Assembly (NCBI GenBank): GCA_003221515.1
Contig: QHSI01000112.1
Coordinates: forward strand, 1-64,000
Length of the DNA: 64,000 nt
DNA from: Candidatus Rokuibacteriota bacterium
GTDB lineage: Bacteria; Methylomirabilota; Methylomirabilia; Rokubacteriales; CSP1-6
Direction: 5' to 3'
The stretch's first letter is position 1. The number at the start of each line of letters is the position of its first letter. The translations under genes and the position numbers were made by a program. Below the pieces are notes generated by a model. That model made no database searches. It saw only the letters and a list, made by a program, of their open reading frames with translations, and was not told where the DNA came from. Shown piece by piece: positions 42,329 through 50,174 of this stretch.

Positions 42329-43324
42329 ATGACGTCCTCAAGGCGCGAGAGCCTCGTGAAGCCCGGCGTCGCGGCGCCCGGGATGGCGGCCAGGCTCGGG
42401 AGCACGGTCGACGAGCGCCGCGGCGTTGAATATCGTGAGCTCAAGTCCAAGGACCTGCTGAACCGCTTCAACGGGCGTCCGATGCCCTTCGGCTGGACGG
42501 TCAATCCCTACCGCGGCTGCGAGATGGCGTGCCGGTACTGCTTCGCGCGCTACACGCACGACTTCCTCGGGCTGAACGATCCGCGGGCCTTCGAGCGGAC
42601 GATCTACGTGAAGGACGCCGACCGCGCGCGCCTCGTCGCCGAGTTGCGCCGGGCCCGGCGGAGCGGGCAGGTGATCGCGCTGGGGACAGCGACCGATCCC
42701 TACCAGCCGGCGGAGGCGAAGTTCGAGGTGACCCGGCGGGTCCTGGAGGCGGCGCGTGAGGTGCCCGGGCTGTCGCTCTCGATCACGACGAAGTCGACAC
42801 TGGTCGCGCGCGACGCCCAGCTTCTCCGCCAGGTCGGAGCCACCTCGGAGGTGACGGTGAACCTCTCGGTGACGACCGCGGACCCGGCGCTCGCGCGTCG
42901 TCTCGAGCCCCGCGCGCCCCGGCCCGATCTGCGCTTCGCGGCCATGCGCGCGCTGGCAGAGGTCGGTGTCGCGAGCCGGCTCTTCATCATGCCGATCCTG
43001 CCGCTCTTGACCGACAGCGAGCCGAACTTGCGCGCCCTGCTGATCGCGGCGCGCGACGCCGGCGCGGTAGGCGCCGAGTCGAACGTGCTCTTCCTCCGGC
43101 CCGGGACTCGCGAGACCTTCTTCGAATTCCTGGCGACCGACTTTCCGCGGCTCGTCCCGGAATATTCGCGGCTCTACGCAGGATCCGCTTACGTGCCGTC
43201 CGGGCGCGCCCGCGAGATCGATGAGCGCGTGCGCCGCCTGGCGGCCGCCGTCGGGCTCGCCACGCGCCGTCGGGCCGATCGACCCGACCAGCGCGCGCCG
43301 CGCCAGCTCAACCTGAGCTGGTAG
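42329..43324 (+). CDS. SPL-like radical SAM protein
   Basis: 331 residues. The 4Fe-4S motif CxxxCxxC is RGCEMACRYC (Cys64, Cys68, Cys71), within the spore-photoproduct-lyase-like context FGWTVNPYRGCEMACRYCF. The family (often annotated PA0069-type or SplB-like) has no settled reaction in non-sporeformers. ATG 42329 is chosen over ATG 42314 because of the leaderless promoter. It converges on the DNA polymerase gene with 11 bp between the stops. Confidence 0.88.
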   Translation: MTSSRRESLVKPGVAAPGMAARLGSTVDERRGVEYRELKSKDLLNRFNGRPMPFGWTVNPYRGCEMACRYCFARYTHDFLGLNDPRAFERTIYVKDADRARLVAELRRARRSGQVIALGTATDPYQPAEAKFEVTRRVLEAAREVPGLSLSITTKSTLVARDAQLLRQVGATSEVTVNLSVTTADPALARRLEPRAPRPDLRFAAMRALAEVGVASRLFIMPILPLLTDSEPNLRALLIAARDAGAVGAESNVLFLRPGTRETFFEFLATDFPRLVPEYSRLYAGSAYVPSGRAREIDERVRRLAAAVGLATRRRADRPDQRAPRQLNLSW

Positions 43325-43335
43325 CGTTGCCGAGG

Positions 43336-45600
43336 CTAGAACAAGCTCAGCTGAGGGCTCTCCGGCTCCCCGATAGGGGGTCGAAGCCCGTCGAGCTCGG
43401 CGAACGCGCGAAATCGCTCCCAGATCTCGCGAACCTTGCCCTGGTAGTACTCGACGTTCTCGTCCGGGCGCTTCGGATCCCACAAGCTCGCCAGCTTCGC
43501 GTACTCGTTGACGGCCACGTTCACCCCGCGGCCCGCGACGTAGTACGAGACCTGATCCCCCGGCTGCACCGGCCGGCCCGACGCGTCGGCCAGCTCGTAG
43601 GCCGCCGACGTCGCGCGGGCGCCGGCGCGAACCTTCTCGCGATACGCCTCGATCGATTCCTGGAGCGTCTCGGTCCGGGCGAAGGCGCGCGGCGCGACCC
43701 GATGGAACGCGAAGTCTTCGAGCCACCGGTCGATGACCGCCCGCGCCTGGTCGCGACGTCCCGTCACCAGGCGCTGGACGATCTCCTCGATGATCTGGCG
43801 CTGGAAGGGCTCGAGGCCGCGCGAGCGGAACGCCGAGCCCTTGAGGCGCAGGCGGCCGCGCTCGTCGAGTAGCGCGTACGTCTTCATCTTGTAGCTGAAC
43901 ATCGCCGCGTAGCGCCCGTCGAGCTCGAGCTGGATGCCGTCGGGCAGCCCCGCGGCGATGCGCTCGAGCAGCCGGTCGTCGGCGCCGGGCGTGTGGTCGG
44001 CCGGCGGCACGAAATAGACGCCGTCGGTATCGGCCTCGACCGGCGTGGCGCCGAGCGCCGCCAGGCGATCGAGGATCGCGGTGACGATGGCCCGGCCCTC
44101 GGCCGTCACGCGGTCGGCGGCCGCGAAGTCGTTCCAGTGCCCGCCGTTGAACGCGAGGTAGCCGTAGAACGCGTTGATGAGGATCTTGAAGGACTGCTGG
44201 AGGGCGCCGAGGTGCGCGCGCTCGGCGGGGTCCGGCGACTCGCGGGCCAGCCGCTTGGCGTGCACCCGGAACTCGCGCAGGCGCTCGAGGAGCGACGGGA
44301 AGACGCCGAGCGCGTCGGAGGCCGGCGCGATCGACCGCGCCAGCATGATCGAGGGATAGAGCGACGTGACGTCCACGTGGAGCGCTGGCCGCGCCACACC
44401 TTCCTGGAGGATCGCGGTGTAGCCGCCGCCGACCGGCCCGACGGGTCGTGGCAGCGGCACCGCGTGGCCACGGTGGAGGTATTCGCGTAGCAGCAGCGCA
44501 TCGATCTTCGCGGCGGCGCCGCGGAGCGTGCACGATTGATAGTCGAAGGGGACGACCTGCGCCTGGGCGAAGTAGGGCGGCGCCAGGATCGCCGCGATGG
44601 CGAGCGTCTCGACCGCGTCGTCGGCGGCGTAGGCCATGAGCCGGTCGGGCGCGTCCCTGAACTCGCGGGGGATCTGCGAGGGATCGATGTACGTGCGGTC
44701 GGCGGCGGCCACGCCGAAGTGGCGCGCGAGGTCCTTGAGACCGAACCCCGGCAGATCGCGCGTCCCGGCGTCTTGGACCTGGGCGAGGATGTAGGTGTCG
44801 ATCACGTGGCGGCCGGTCACGTCGTAGCGCCGGTACCCGATCGTGCGCTCGGCGATCTGCAGACGGGCCACCCGGCTCCGCAGAAGGGAGCCGTCGCGGC
44901 CCCACGCGAGCGCGACGCGATGCATCCGGGCCCGCGCCTCCAGGTACTCCAGGTCGAAGCGGAAGATGTTGTGGCCCTCGATCACGTCGGGATCGCGCTC
45001 GCGGATGATCCGCGAGCACTCGGCCAGGAGCGCCGGCTCGTCGAGCCGGTCGCCCCGCACCACGTGGCGAAACCCCGTGGTGTCGGCGAGAGCGACCGCG
45101 ATGATCCGATCCCCCGGGCGCGCGGCGCTGGGGAACTCGTAGCCCTCGGTCGTGATCACCTCGATGTCGAGCGCGAGCCGCCGCAGGTCCGTGAACACGA
45201 GCCCGCCGAACGACGTGCGGCCCGCGTCGAGCAGATATTGATGAATCGAGTCCCCCAGGAAGAGATACGGCGCCCCCGGCACGTTCGACGGCTGGCCGGA
45301 CAGATCGCGGCACCGATCGCGCGCGCCCACGGCATCGCTCCACGAAGCGAAGCGGGCTCGCCACCGCAGATCGCCCGGCCCCTCGAGCGGCTCGACCGCC
45401 ACGAGACCCGCCGCGTCCTTGACGAGCTCGCGGTCGGCCAGGAGCATGAAGGGCGAGAGCGGCGCGGTCTCCGTGATGGTGGCCTCGCCCACGCGGCGAT
45501 AGAGACGCACGGCGCGCCCGGCGTCGGCGAGATCGTACGCGATGAGCCCGGGGTGCGAATCCCGTCCGAACAGGAGCGGAGCGTGCTCGATGGTGAGCAC
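43336..45600 (-). CDS. Family B DNA polymerase (Pol II/archaeal type)
   Basis: 754 residues with both activities. Exonuclease motifs are LALDIEVI (Exo I), EGHNIFRFDLEYL (Exo II) and YAADDAVETL (Exo III). Polymerase motifs are DVTSLYPSIML (A), KILINAFYGYL (B) and EADTDGVYF (C, Asp-Thr-Asp). The last residues QLSLF match the bacterial beta-clamp-binding motif. It is smaller than E. coli Pol II and closer in size to archaeal PolB. The likely role is repair or translesion synthesis. GTG start. Confidence 0.93.
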   Translation of the reverse strand: MLTIEHAPLLFGRDSHPGLIAYDLADAGRAVRLYRRVGEATITETAPLSPFMLLADRELVKDAAGLVAVEPLEGPGDLRWRARFASWSDAVGARDRCRDLSGQPSNVPGAPYLFLGDSIHQYLLDAGRTSFGGLVFTDLRRLALDIEVITTEGYEFPSAARPGDRIIAVALADTTGFRHVVRGDRLDEPALLAECSRIIRERDPDVIEGHNIFRFDLEYLEARARMHRVALAWGRDGSLLRSRVARLQIAERTIGYRRYDVTGRHVIDTYILAQVQDAGTRDLPGFGLKDLARHFGVAAADRTYIDPSQIPREFRDAPDRLMAYAADDAVETLAIAAILAPPYFAQAQVVPFDYQSCTLRGAAAKIDALLLREYLHRGHAVPLPRPVGPVGGGYTAILQEGVARPALHVDVTSLYPSIMLARSIAPASDALGVFPSLLERLREFRVHAKRLARESPDPAERAHLGALQQSFKILINAFYGYLAFNGGHWNDFAAADRVTAEGRAIVTAILDRLAALGATPVEADTDGVYFVPPADHTPGADDRLLERIAAGLPDGIQLELDGRYAAMFSYKMKTYALLDERGRLRLKGSAFRSRGLEPFQRQIIEEIVQRLVTGRRDQARAVIDRWLEDFAFHRVAPRAFARTETLQESIEAYREKVRAGARATSAAYELADASGRPVQPGDQVSYYVAGRGVNVAVNEYAKLASLWDPKRPDENVEYYQGKVREIWERFRAFAELDGLRPPIGEPESPQLSLF

Positions 45601-45631
45601 GCGACTAGGCCCGGACCTCCGTCACGCGCTC

Positions 45632-45660
45632 AGAATAACCGGCGGCGGGTGTTGGCTCAA
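45632..45660 (-). promoter_or_regulatory. Promoter of the DNA polymerase gene
   Basis: On the minus strand, TTGAGC (45660-45655) and TATTCT (45637-45632) are 17 bp apart. Initiation near 45625 gives a leader of about 25 nt with GGAGG. Confidence 0.5.
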
Positions 45661-45670
45661 CCCCCCGCAG

Positions 45671-46177
45671 CTACCGCACGTTGCATTTGTAGCTTACGTA
45701 GTGACGGAGCATCTCGTTGAGCGTCCGCTGACACGCGACAAATCTGATGAACAGGTCCAAGACCTCCTTGACATCAGCCTTCTCGGACAACACATGGTTT
45801 GCGAGTGCGTGCGTAAGAGGCTCTTCGTCTTTTTGTGTTCGCCAGATGTTGAACGCGTTGGCATACTCCTGCTGACGTACGTCGGCGACTGCCTGGAACG
45901 CGGTCAATGCATGCCGGGACGTGAAGTGGGTCGGATGACAAATTCGGGTGCGCATCGCGTAGAGCGCGCGATCCGCCGCGTCTTTGTTGAGGAGCGGGAG
46001 CGTCTGGACAACCCGGGTCGCGACGAACGTTCTCAGGATGAGCCACTCCCAAACAATGTACGTGCTCGGGATCGGGTCTTGCGGCTTATGGACGTCCTTC
46101 CAGATTTCGTCGGCGAGGCGTTGGCCGAGATACTCTGCCGTGACGGTTTGTTTCCGTGCGGAGCCGAAATCCCACAT
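45671..46177 (-). CDS. Hypothetical helical protein in an AT-richer island
   Basis: 168 residues that I do not recognise. It is soluble and mostly helical, with many aromatic and His residues (YIVWEWLILRTFVATRVVQ; TRICHPTHFTSRHALTAF). ATG 46177 is preferred over TTG 46183 because GGAG lies about 8 nt upstream. Codon use and base composition are clearly less GC-rich than the neighbours, which suggests recent acquisition. It follows no operon partner. The protein could be part of a defence or mobile cassette, but nothing shows it. Confidence 0.7.
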   Translation of the reverse strand: MWDFGSARKQTVTAEYLGQRLADEIWKDVHKPQDPIPSTYIVWEWLILRTFVATRVVQTLPLLNKDAADRALYAMRTRICHPTHFTSRHALTAFQAVADVRQQEYANAFNIWRTQKDEEPLTHALANHVLSEKADVKEVLDLFIRFVACQRTLNEMLRHYVSYKCNVR

Positions 46178-46270
46178 AGACAATCTCCGTGTCGTCAGAA
46201 TCCCAGGATCCGAAGTGCCGGTCTAGCTAGCATGCAAGAGGTGAGCGCCAATTCCCTAGAAAGTGTTTAC

Positions 46271-46305
46271 GGGGGGCGGAGGCACGGCCCGCCACGGAGC
46301 CCCCC
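46271..46305. other. GC-rich hairpin in the gap 46178-46436
   Basis: GGGGGGC (46271-46277) pairs with GCCCCCC (46299-46305), enclosing 21 nt with further GC pairing. It lies between the divergent orphan and lipoprotein genes. Apart from this and the -10 box at 46425 I see nothing in the gap. Confidence 0.4.
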
Positions 46306-46422
46306 CCGGCCCTTCGCGCCGGTCAGAAAGTGCTGCCATCCCGGCGTGTAGACTCCGCGCCGCCGTTTCGTAACTCTCCGCACTCCTTGGCTGTTCGGTC
46401 CTCGTCCCCCATGCGAGGCCGG

Positions 46423-46430
46423 TGTATGCT
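46423..46430 (+). promoter_or_regulatory. -10 promoter of the lipoprotein hydrolase operon (leaderless)
   Basis: TGTATGCT, with the hexamer 46425-46430 ending 6 nt before ATG 46437. It has the same arrangement and nearly the same bases as 42315-42331. Confidence 0.55.
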
Positions 46431-46436
46431 CAACGC

Positions 46437-47282
46437 ATGGTGCGACACGCGCTGGCGGCGCTGCTCGCCTCGACCGTCGTCGCCGGGTGCGCCACCACGC
46501 GAGTCACCTTCCAGAACGCGACGCCGGGCCGACCCTTGACGGTGCCGGCCTGGGAAGAGCGCCCGGAGGGCCCCGGCCCGTTCCCGGCAGTCGTGCTGCT
46601 GCACGGCTGCGCCGGCATCTCCGAGTCGAACCACGAGTGGTCGCGCTGGTTCCGCGATCAGGGCTACGTGGCGATGCTCGTCGACAGCTGGAGCCCGCGT
46701 GGTGTCCCCAAGACCTGCGACCCGAAGCTCCCTGACATTCCCAACACCGAACGGTTCGACGACGCGGTGGGCGCGCTGCGCCTGCTGCACACGCGGCCCT
46801 ACGTCGATCGGGAGCACGTCGGCGTGATCGGCTGGTCCAACGGCGGCGTCTTCGCGGTGGCGCTCGTCAACGGCCCGAGCCTCGAGCGCGCCCGCCGGCG
46901 CGGTGTCGTGCTGCCCGAGCCGGGCTTCCGCGCGTCGGTCGGCTTCTACCCGGGCGGGTGCTACTCGCTCGTCAACGAGCTGGTGACGCGCCCGCTCCTG
47001 GTGCTGCTCGGCGATGCCGACGACTGGACCACGCCCGGTCCGTGCGTCGAGATGGTCGAGGCGATGCGACGGCGCGGCGCGGATGCGCGGATCGTCCTCT
47101 ATCCGCAGGCCTACCACTACTTCGACGTCATCGGGCAGCCGCGGGCCTATCTGCCCGACGTCGCCAACCGCAACAAGCCGAACGAGTGCTGCGGCGCGAC
47201 CGTCGCGTTCGACCCAGCCGCCTTCGCCGACGCCCGCCGTCGGGTCGCCGAGTTCTTCGGCTATCATCTGAAAGCCAGGTAG
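46437..47282 (+). CDS. Dienelactone-hydrolase-family lipoprotein
   Basis: 281 residues. The signal peptide ends in a good lipobox, VVAGC (Cys18), so it is probably an outer- or inner-membrane lipoprotein. The alpha/beta-hydrolase fold shows VVLLHGCAGIS, the nucleophile elbow IGWSNGGVFAV (Ser rather than the Cys of true dienelactone hydrolases), Asp in GDADDWTTP and His in QAYHYFD. The role is likely an esterase in the cell envelope. It starts a three-gene operon with the PDZ protein and YihY protein. Confidence 0.87.
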   Translation: MVRHALAALLASTVVAGCATTRVTFQNATPGRPLTVPAWEERPEGPGPFPAVVLLHGCAGISESNHEWSRWFRDQGYVAMLVDSWSPRGVPKTCDPKLPDIPNTERFDDAVGALRLLHTRPYVDREHVGVIGWSNGGVFAVALVNGPSLERARRRGVVLPEPGFRASVGFYPGGCYSLVNELVTRPLLVLLGDADDWTTPGPCVEMVEAMRRRGADARIVLYPQAYHYFDVIGQPRAYLPDVANRNKPNECCGATVAFDPAAFADARRRVAEFFGYHLKAR

Positions 47283-47292
47283 CCCGCGACCC

Positions 47293-48198
47293 ATGGACGC
47301 CTCGGTCGAGCTCGTCAAGCACCTGTTGCGGAGCGTCGTGCACATCCACACGAACGTCTCGCGCGAGCATCCGTCCACGCGCATTCTGGGCGACGAACGC
47401 CTGGGCACGGGCGTGATCGTCGACGCCTCCGGCCTCATCCTGACCGTCAACTACGTCGTCATGGGGGCCCAATCGATCGACGTGGCGTTCCAGAAGGGGC
47501 GGAAGGCCAAGGGCGAGATCATCGCGCAGGATTTCGACATCGGCCTGGCTCTGGTGCGCGTCAAGCGGCAGGGGCTCACCGCCGCCGTGGTCGGCGCGGC
47601 CGACGCGGTCGAGCGGTCGCAGGAGGTCGTGCTGCTGGGCGCGATGGGCGAGCAAGAGCGGCGCGTGACCGCGGGCGTCGTCACCTACGTCGGCGAGTTC
47701 GAGGCGCAGTGGGAGTATCTGCTCGATCGCGGGATCGTCTCCAACGCGCCGAATCCGGGCTACGGCGGCGGCGGGCTCTTCACGATGACGGGGCAGCTCG
47801 TGGGGACCGTGTCGCTCAACCTCAACGAGATCTCCCGGAGCTCGCTGGCGATCCCCGTCGATTTCTATCGCGAGCATCGCGACGAAATGGTCCGCTACGG
47901 ACGGATCGTCAGCCGGCCCCGCCGCGCGTGGCTCGGCGTGTTCGCGCACGTGATCGAGGAGGGGGTGGTCGTCGCGGGCGTGGTGCCGGACGGACCTGGC
48001 GATCGCGGCGGGCTGCAGGAGGGCGACCTGATCGTCTCGCTCAACGCGCAGGAGGTCGGGAGCCGCCGCGACCTCTACATGAACCTCTGGCGTCACGAGC
48101 CAGGCGAGCCGCTGACCTTCGAGGTGATGCGGGACAACAAGGTCCGCCGCTGCGAGGTGAAGGGAGGCGACCGCGCCCACTTCTTCCGCCAGCTGTGA
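47293..48198 (+). CDS. Trypsin-like/PDZ protein with a degenerate catalytic triad
   Basis: 301 residues with the HtrA layout, a two-barrel trypsin-like domain (1-200) and a PDZ domain (210-295), but no signal peptide. The His position LTVNHVV reads LTVNYVV (Tyr54). The Asp is kept in DFDIGLALV (Asp82). The Ser motif GNSGGPLF reads GYGGGGLF (Gly158). With His and Ser gone it cannot be a serine protease and is likely a binding or scaffold protein. It lies 10 bp after the lipoprotein gene and is coupled to the next gene by GTGA. Confidence 0.85.
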   Translation: MDASVELVKHLLRSVVHIHTNVSREHPSTRILGDERLGTGVIVDASGLILTVNYVVMGAQSIDVAFQKGRKAKGEIIAQDFDIGLALVRVKRQGLTAAVVGAADAVERSQEVVLLGAMGEQERRVTAGVVTYVGEFEAQWEYLLDRGIVSNAPNPGYGGGGLFTMTGQLVGTVSLNLNEISRSSLAIPVDFYREHRDEMVRYGRIVSRPRRAWLGVFAHVIEEGVVVAGVVPDGPGDRGGLQEGDLIVSLNAQEVGSRRDLYMNLWRHEPGEPLTFEVMRDNKVRRCEVKGGDRAHFFRQL

Positions 48199-48992
48199 GC
48201 CGGACCCCCAAGGGGGCCCTCTCCCGCTTCGCCGCGGCCGACGGCCTGTTCCTCAGCGCCGGGCTCGCGTTCTTCTTCCTGGTGTGCATGATCCCGATCT
48301 TGCTGCTCGGCGTCTCGATGGTGGGGTTCGTGCTGTCGAGCGAGCAGGCCGGGCGCCTTGTCGCCGGCCAGCTGAGCCAGCAGTTTCCCGTCTACCAGAA
48401 GCAGATCGGCGCGGCCTTGCTCCGGATCGTGGAGACGCGCGCGGTGTCGGGCCTGCTGGGCACGGCGGTGCTCGTGATGTTCTCGACGCCGTTGCTCAGC
48501 GCGTCGCGCTTGACCATGCACCGGCTCCTCGGCATCCGGGGCAGTGTCGGCATGTTGAAAAGCCTGGCGCGCGACATCGCGATGGCGCTGCTGCTGAGCG
48601 CGCTCCTGTTCACGGTGAGCACCGCGACCTGGCTCTATCACTGGTTCCGCGCGATGACCGCCAACACGCTGCCGGTGCCGCCCCGGTGGCTCGACGTCAC
48701 CGGGCTGCCGGTGAGCCTGGCGCTCTCCACGGTGATGTTCTATCTGGCCTATCGCTACGTTCCCCACCGGCGCGTTGGGGTGGGCGCGGCGCTGGCCGGC
48801 GCCGTGCTGGCGAGCGTCCTGTGGGAAGTCGCCAAGCAGCTCTTTCGCCTCTACATCTTGAAATTCGGCCTGTACAGCCAGATCTACGGTCCGCTGGGAA
48901 TCCTCGTCGCGTTCGTGATGTTCGTCTACTACTCGGCGGTCGTGTTCGTCTTCTCGGGCGCCTTCGTCGCGGCGCTCGACGCTCGCCGCTGA
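48195..48992 (+). CDS. YihY/UPF0761-family membrane protein
   Basis: 265 residues from a GTG that overlaps the PDZ gene stop. Six membrane segments and the family pattern LFLSAGLAFFFLVCMIPILL near the N-terminus, then YVPHRRVGVGAALAGAVLAS and KFGLYSQIYGPLGILVAFVM. These proteins were once called ribonuclease BN, which is now known to be wrong; the real function is unclear. Co-expression with a pseudo-protease and an envelope esterase points to a cell-envelope role. Confidence 0.87.
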   Translation: MSRTPKGALSRFAAADGLFLSAGLAFFFLVCMIPILLLGVSMVGFVLSSEQAGRLVAGQLSQQFPVYQKQIGAALLRIVETRAVSGLLGTAVLVMFSTPLLSASRLTMHRLLGIRGSVGMLKSLARDIAMALLLSALLFTVSTATWLYHWFRAMTANTLPVPPRWLDVTGLPVSLALSTVMFYLAYRYVPHRRVGVGAALAGAVLASVLWEVAKQLFRLYILKFGLYSQIYGPLGILVAFVMFVYYSAVVFVFSGAFVAALDARR

Positions 48993-49002
48993 CCTTACGG
49001 CG

Positions 49003-49020
49003 CCCCCGCTCACGCGGGGG
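49003..49020 (+). terminator. Hairpin terminator after the YihY gene
   Basis: Perfect stem CCCCCGC (49003-49009) / GCGGGGG (49014-49020) with loop TCAC. It lies 10 bp after the stop codon. No strong T-run follows. Confidence 0.6.
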
Positions 49021-49065
49021 ACGAATGTGTTATCGTCAGCCCCGCTTCGGACTTATCTGAATGAT

Positions 49066-49243
49066 GTACGCGCCGCAGGCCGTCGCGGGGCAGGGGCCCC
49101 GCCGGCCGAGGCGCGGCTACGAAAAGTAGTACGCGCCGCAGGCCGTCGCGGGGCGGGGGCCCCGCCGGCCGAGGCGCGGCTACGAAAAGTAGTACGCGCC
49201 GCAGGCCGTCGCGGGGCGGGGGCCCCGCCGGCCGAGGCGCGGC
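49066..49243. repeat. 63-bp tandem repeat, about 2.8 copies
   Basis: Units start at 49066, 49129 and 49192, each opening GTACGCGCCGCAGGCCGTCG. The third is cut after 52 bp. Copies differ at one position (49092). Each unit contains a GC-rich hairpin (GCGGGG/CCCCGC) and the first two end in the AT-richer CTACGAAAAGTA. The period is a multiple of three, so an ORF crosses all copies, but it looks like a by-product. The array ends 19 bp before the SDR start. Confidence 0.9.
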
Positions 49244-49262
49244 TCACACAGAGGACAAGCTC

Positions 49263-50174
49263 ATGATGCTCAGGGGCAAGGTCGCGGTGGTCACGGGAGC
49301 GGGACGCGGCATCGGCCGGGAGATCGCGCTGCTGATGGCGCGGCACGGGGCGCAGGTGGTCGTCAACGACTACGGCGGCTCGGCGGCCGGCACCGGCGGC
49401 GAGAGCGCGCCGGCCGACGAAGTGGTCAGCGAGATCACGAAGGCCGGCGGCAAGGCCACCGCGAACTACGATTCGGTGGCGTCCATGGCCGGCGGACAGT
49501 CGATCATCAAGACGGCCGTCGATACCTTCGGCCGCGTCGACATCGTCGTCAACAACGCGGGGATCCTCCGTGACCGCATGATTTTCAACATGACCGAAGA
49601 AGAATGGGACAGCGTCATCAACACCCACCTCAAGGGCACCTTCGCGGTCACCCGGGCGGCGGCGCCGCTCATGCGCGAGCAGAAGTGGGGGCGAATCATC
49701 AACATGACGTCAACGTCGGGCCTGATCGGCAACGTGGGCCAGGCGAACTACGCCGCCGCCAAGCTCGGCATCTTCGGTCTCACCAAGGCCACCGCGCTCG
49801 ACATGGGCCGCTACAACGTCACCGCCAACTGCATCTCGCCGTTCGCGTGGACGCGCATGATCGGCACGATCCCGACCGAGACCGAGGCGCAGAAGGCGCG
49901 CGTGGAGAAGATCAAGAAGCTCTCGCCCGCTCACATCGCGCCGGTGGCCGTGTTCCTGGCGAGCGACGCCGCCCGCGACGTCACCGGCCAGGTCTTCGGC
50001 GTGCGCGGCAAGGAGATCATGCTGTTCAGCCACGAGCGGCCGATCATGCGCGTGCACAATTCCGAGGGCTGGACCCCCGAGAGCTTCGCCGAGGTGTTCC
50101 CGGGCACGCTCCAGCACCATCTGGTGCCCCACGTGACCTCGGGCCAGTACTTCAACTACGACCCGCTGGTCTGA
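49263..50174 (+). CDS. SDR-family 3-hydroxyacyl-CoA dehydrogenase-like protein
   Basis: 303 residues. The cofactor motif is VVTGAGRGIGREIALLMA, followed by NNAG in IVVNNAGILRDRMIFNM. The active site NYAAAKLGIFGLTKATALDM has the full YxxxK. The Ala/Gly-rich insert VVNDYGGSAAGTGGESAPADEV and the RDRMI loop resemble the dehydrogenase domain of peroxisomal multifunctional enzyme 2. An extra C-terminal part of about 60 residues is present. The likely role is beta-oxidation or polyhydroxyalkanoate metabolism. It follows the tandem-repeat array. Confidence 0.9.
   Translation: MMLRGKVAVVTGAGRGIGREIALLMARHGAQVVVNDYGGSAAGTGGESAPADEVVSEITKAGGKATANYDSVASMAGGQSIIKTAVDTFGRVDIVVNNAGILRDRMIFNMTEEEWDSVINTHLKGTFAVTRAAAPLMREQKWGRIINMTSTSGLIGNVGQANYAAAKLGIFGLTKATALDMGRYNVTANCISPFAWTRMIGTIPTETEAQKARVEKIKKLSPAHIAPVAVFLASDAARDVTGQVFGVRGKEIMLFSHERPIMRVHNSEGWTPESFAEVFPGTLQHHLVPHVTSGQYFNYDPLV

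Noticed and set aside
49066-49243. CRISPR array
   Set aside because: The units are contiguous tandem copies with no variable spacers and no cas genes nearby.
49027-49266. 79-residue ORF across the tandem repeats (VRAAGRRGAGAPPAEARLRK repeated)
   Set aside because: It exists only because the 63-bp period is a multiple of three. No ribosome-binding site or fold is apparent and the antisense strand is equally open.
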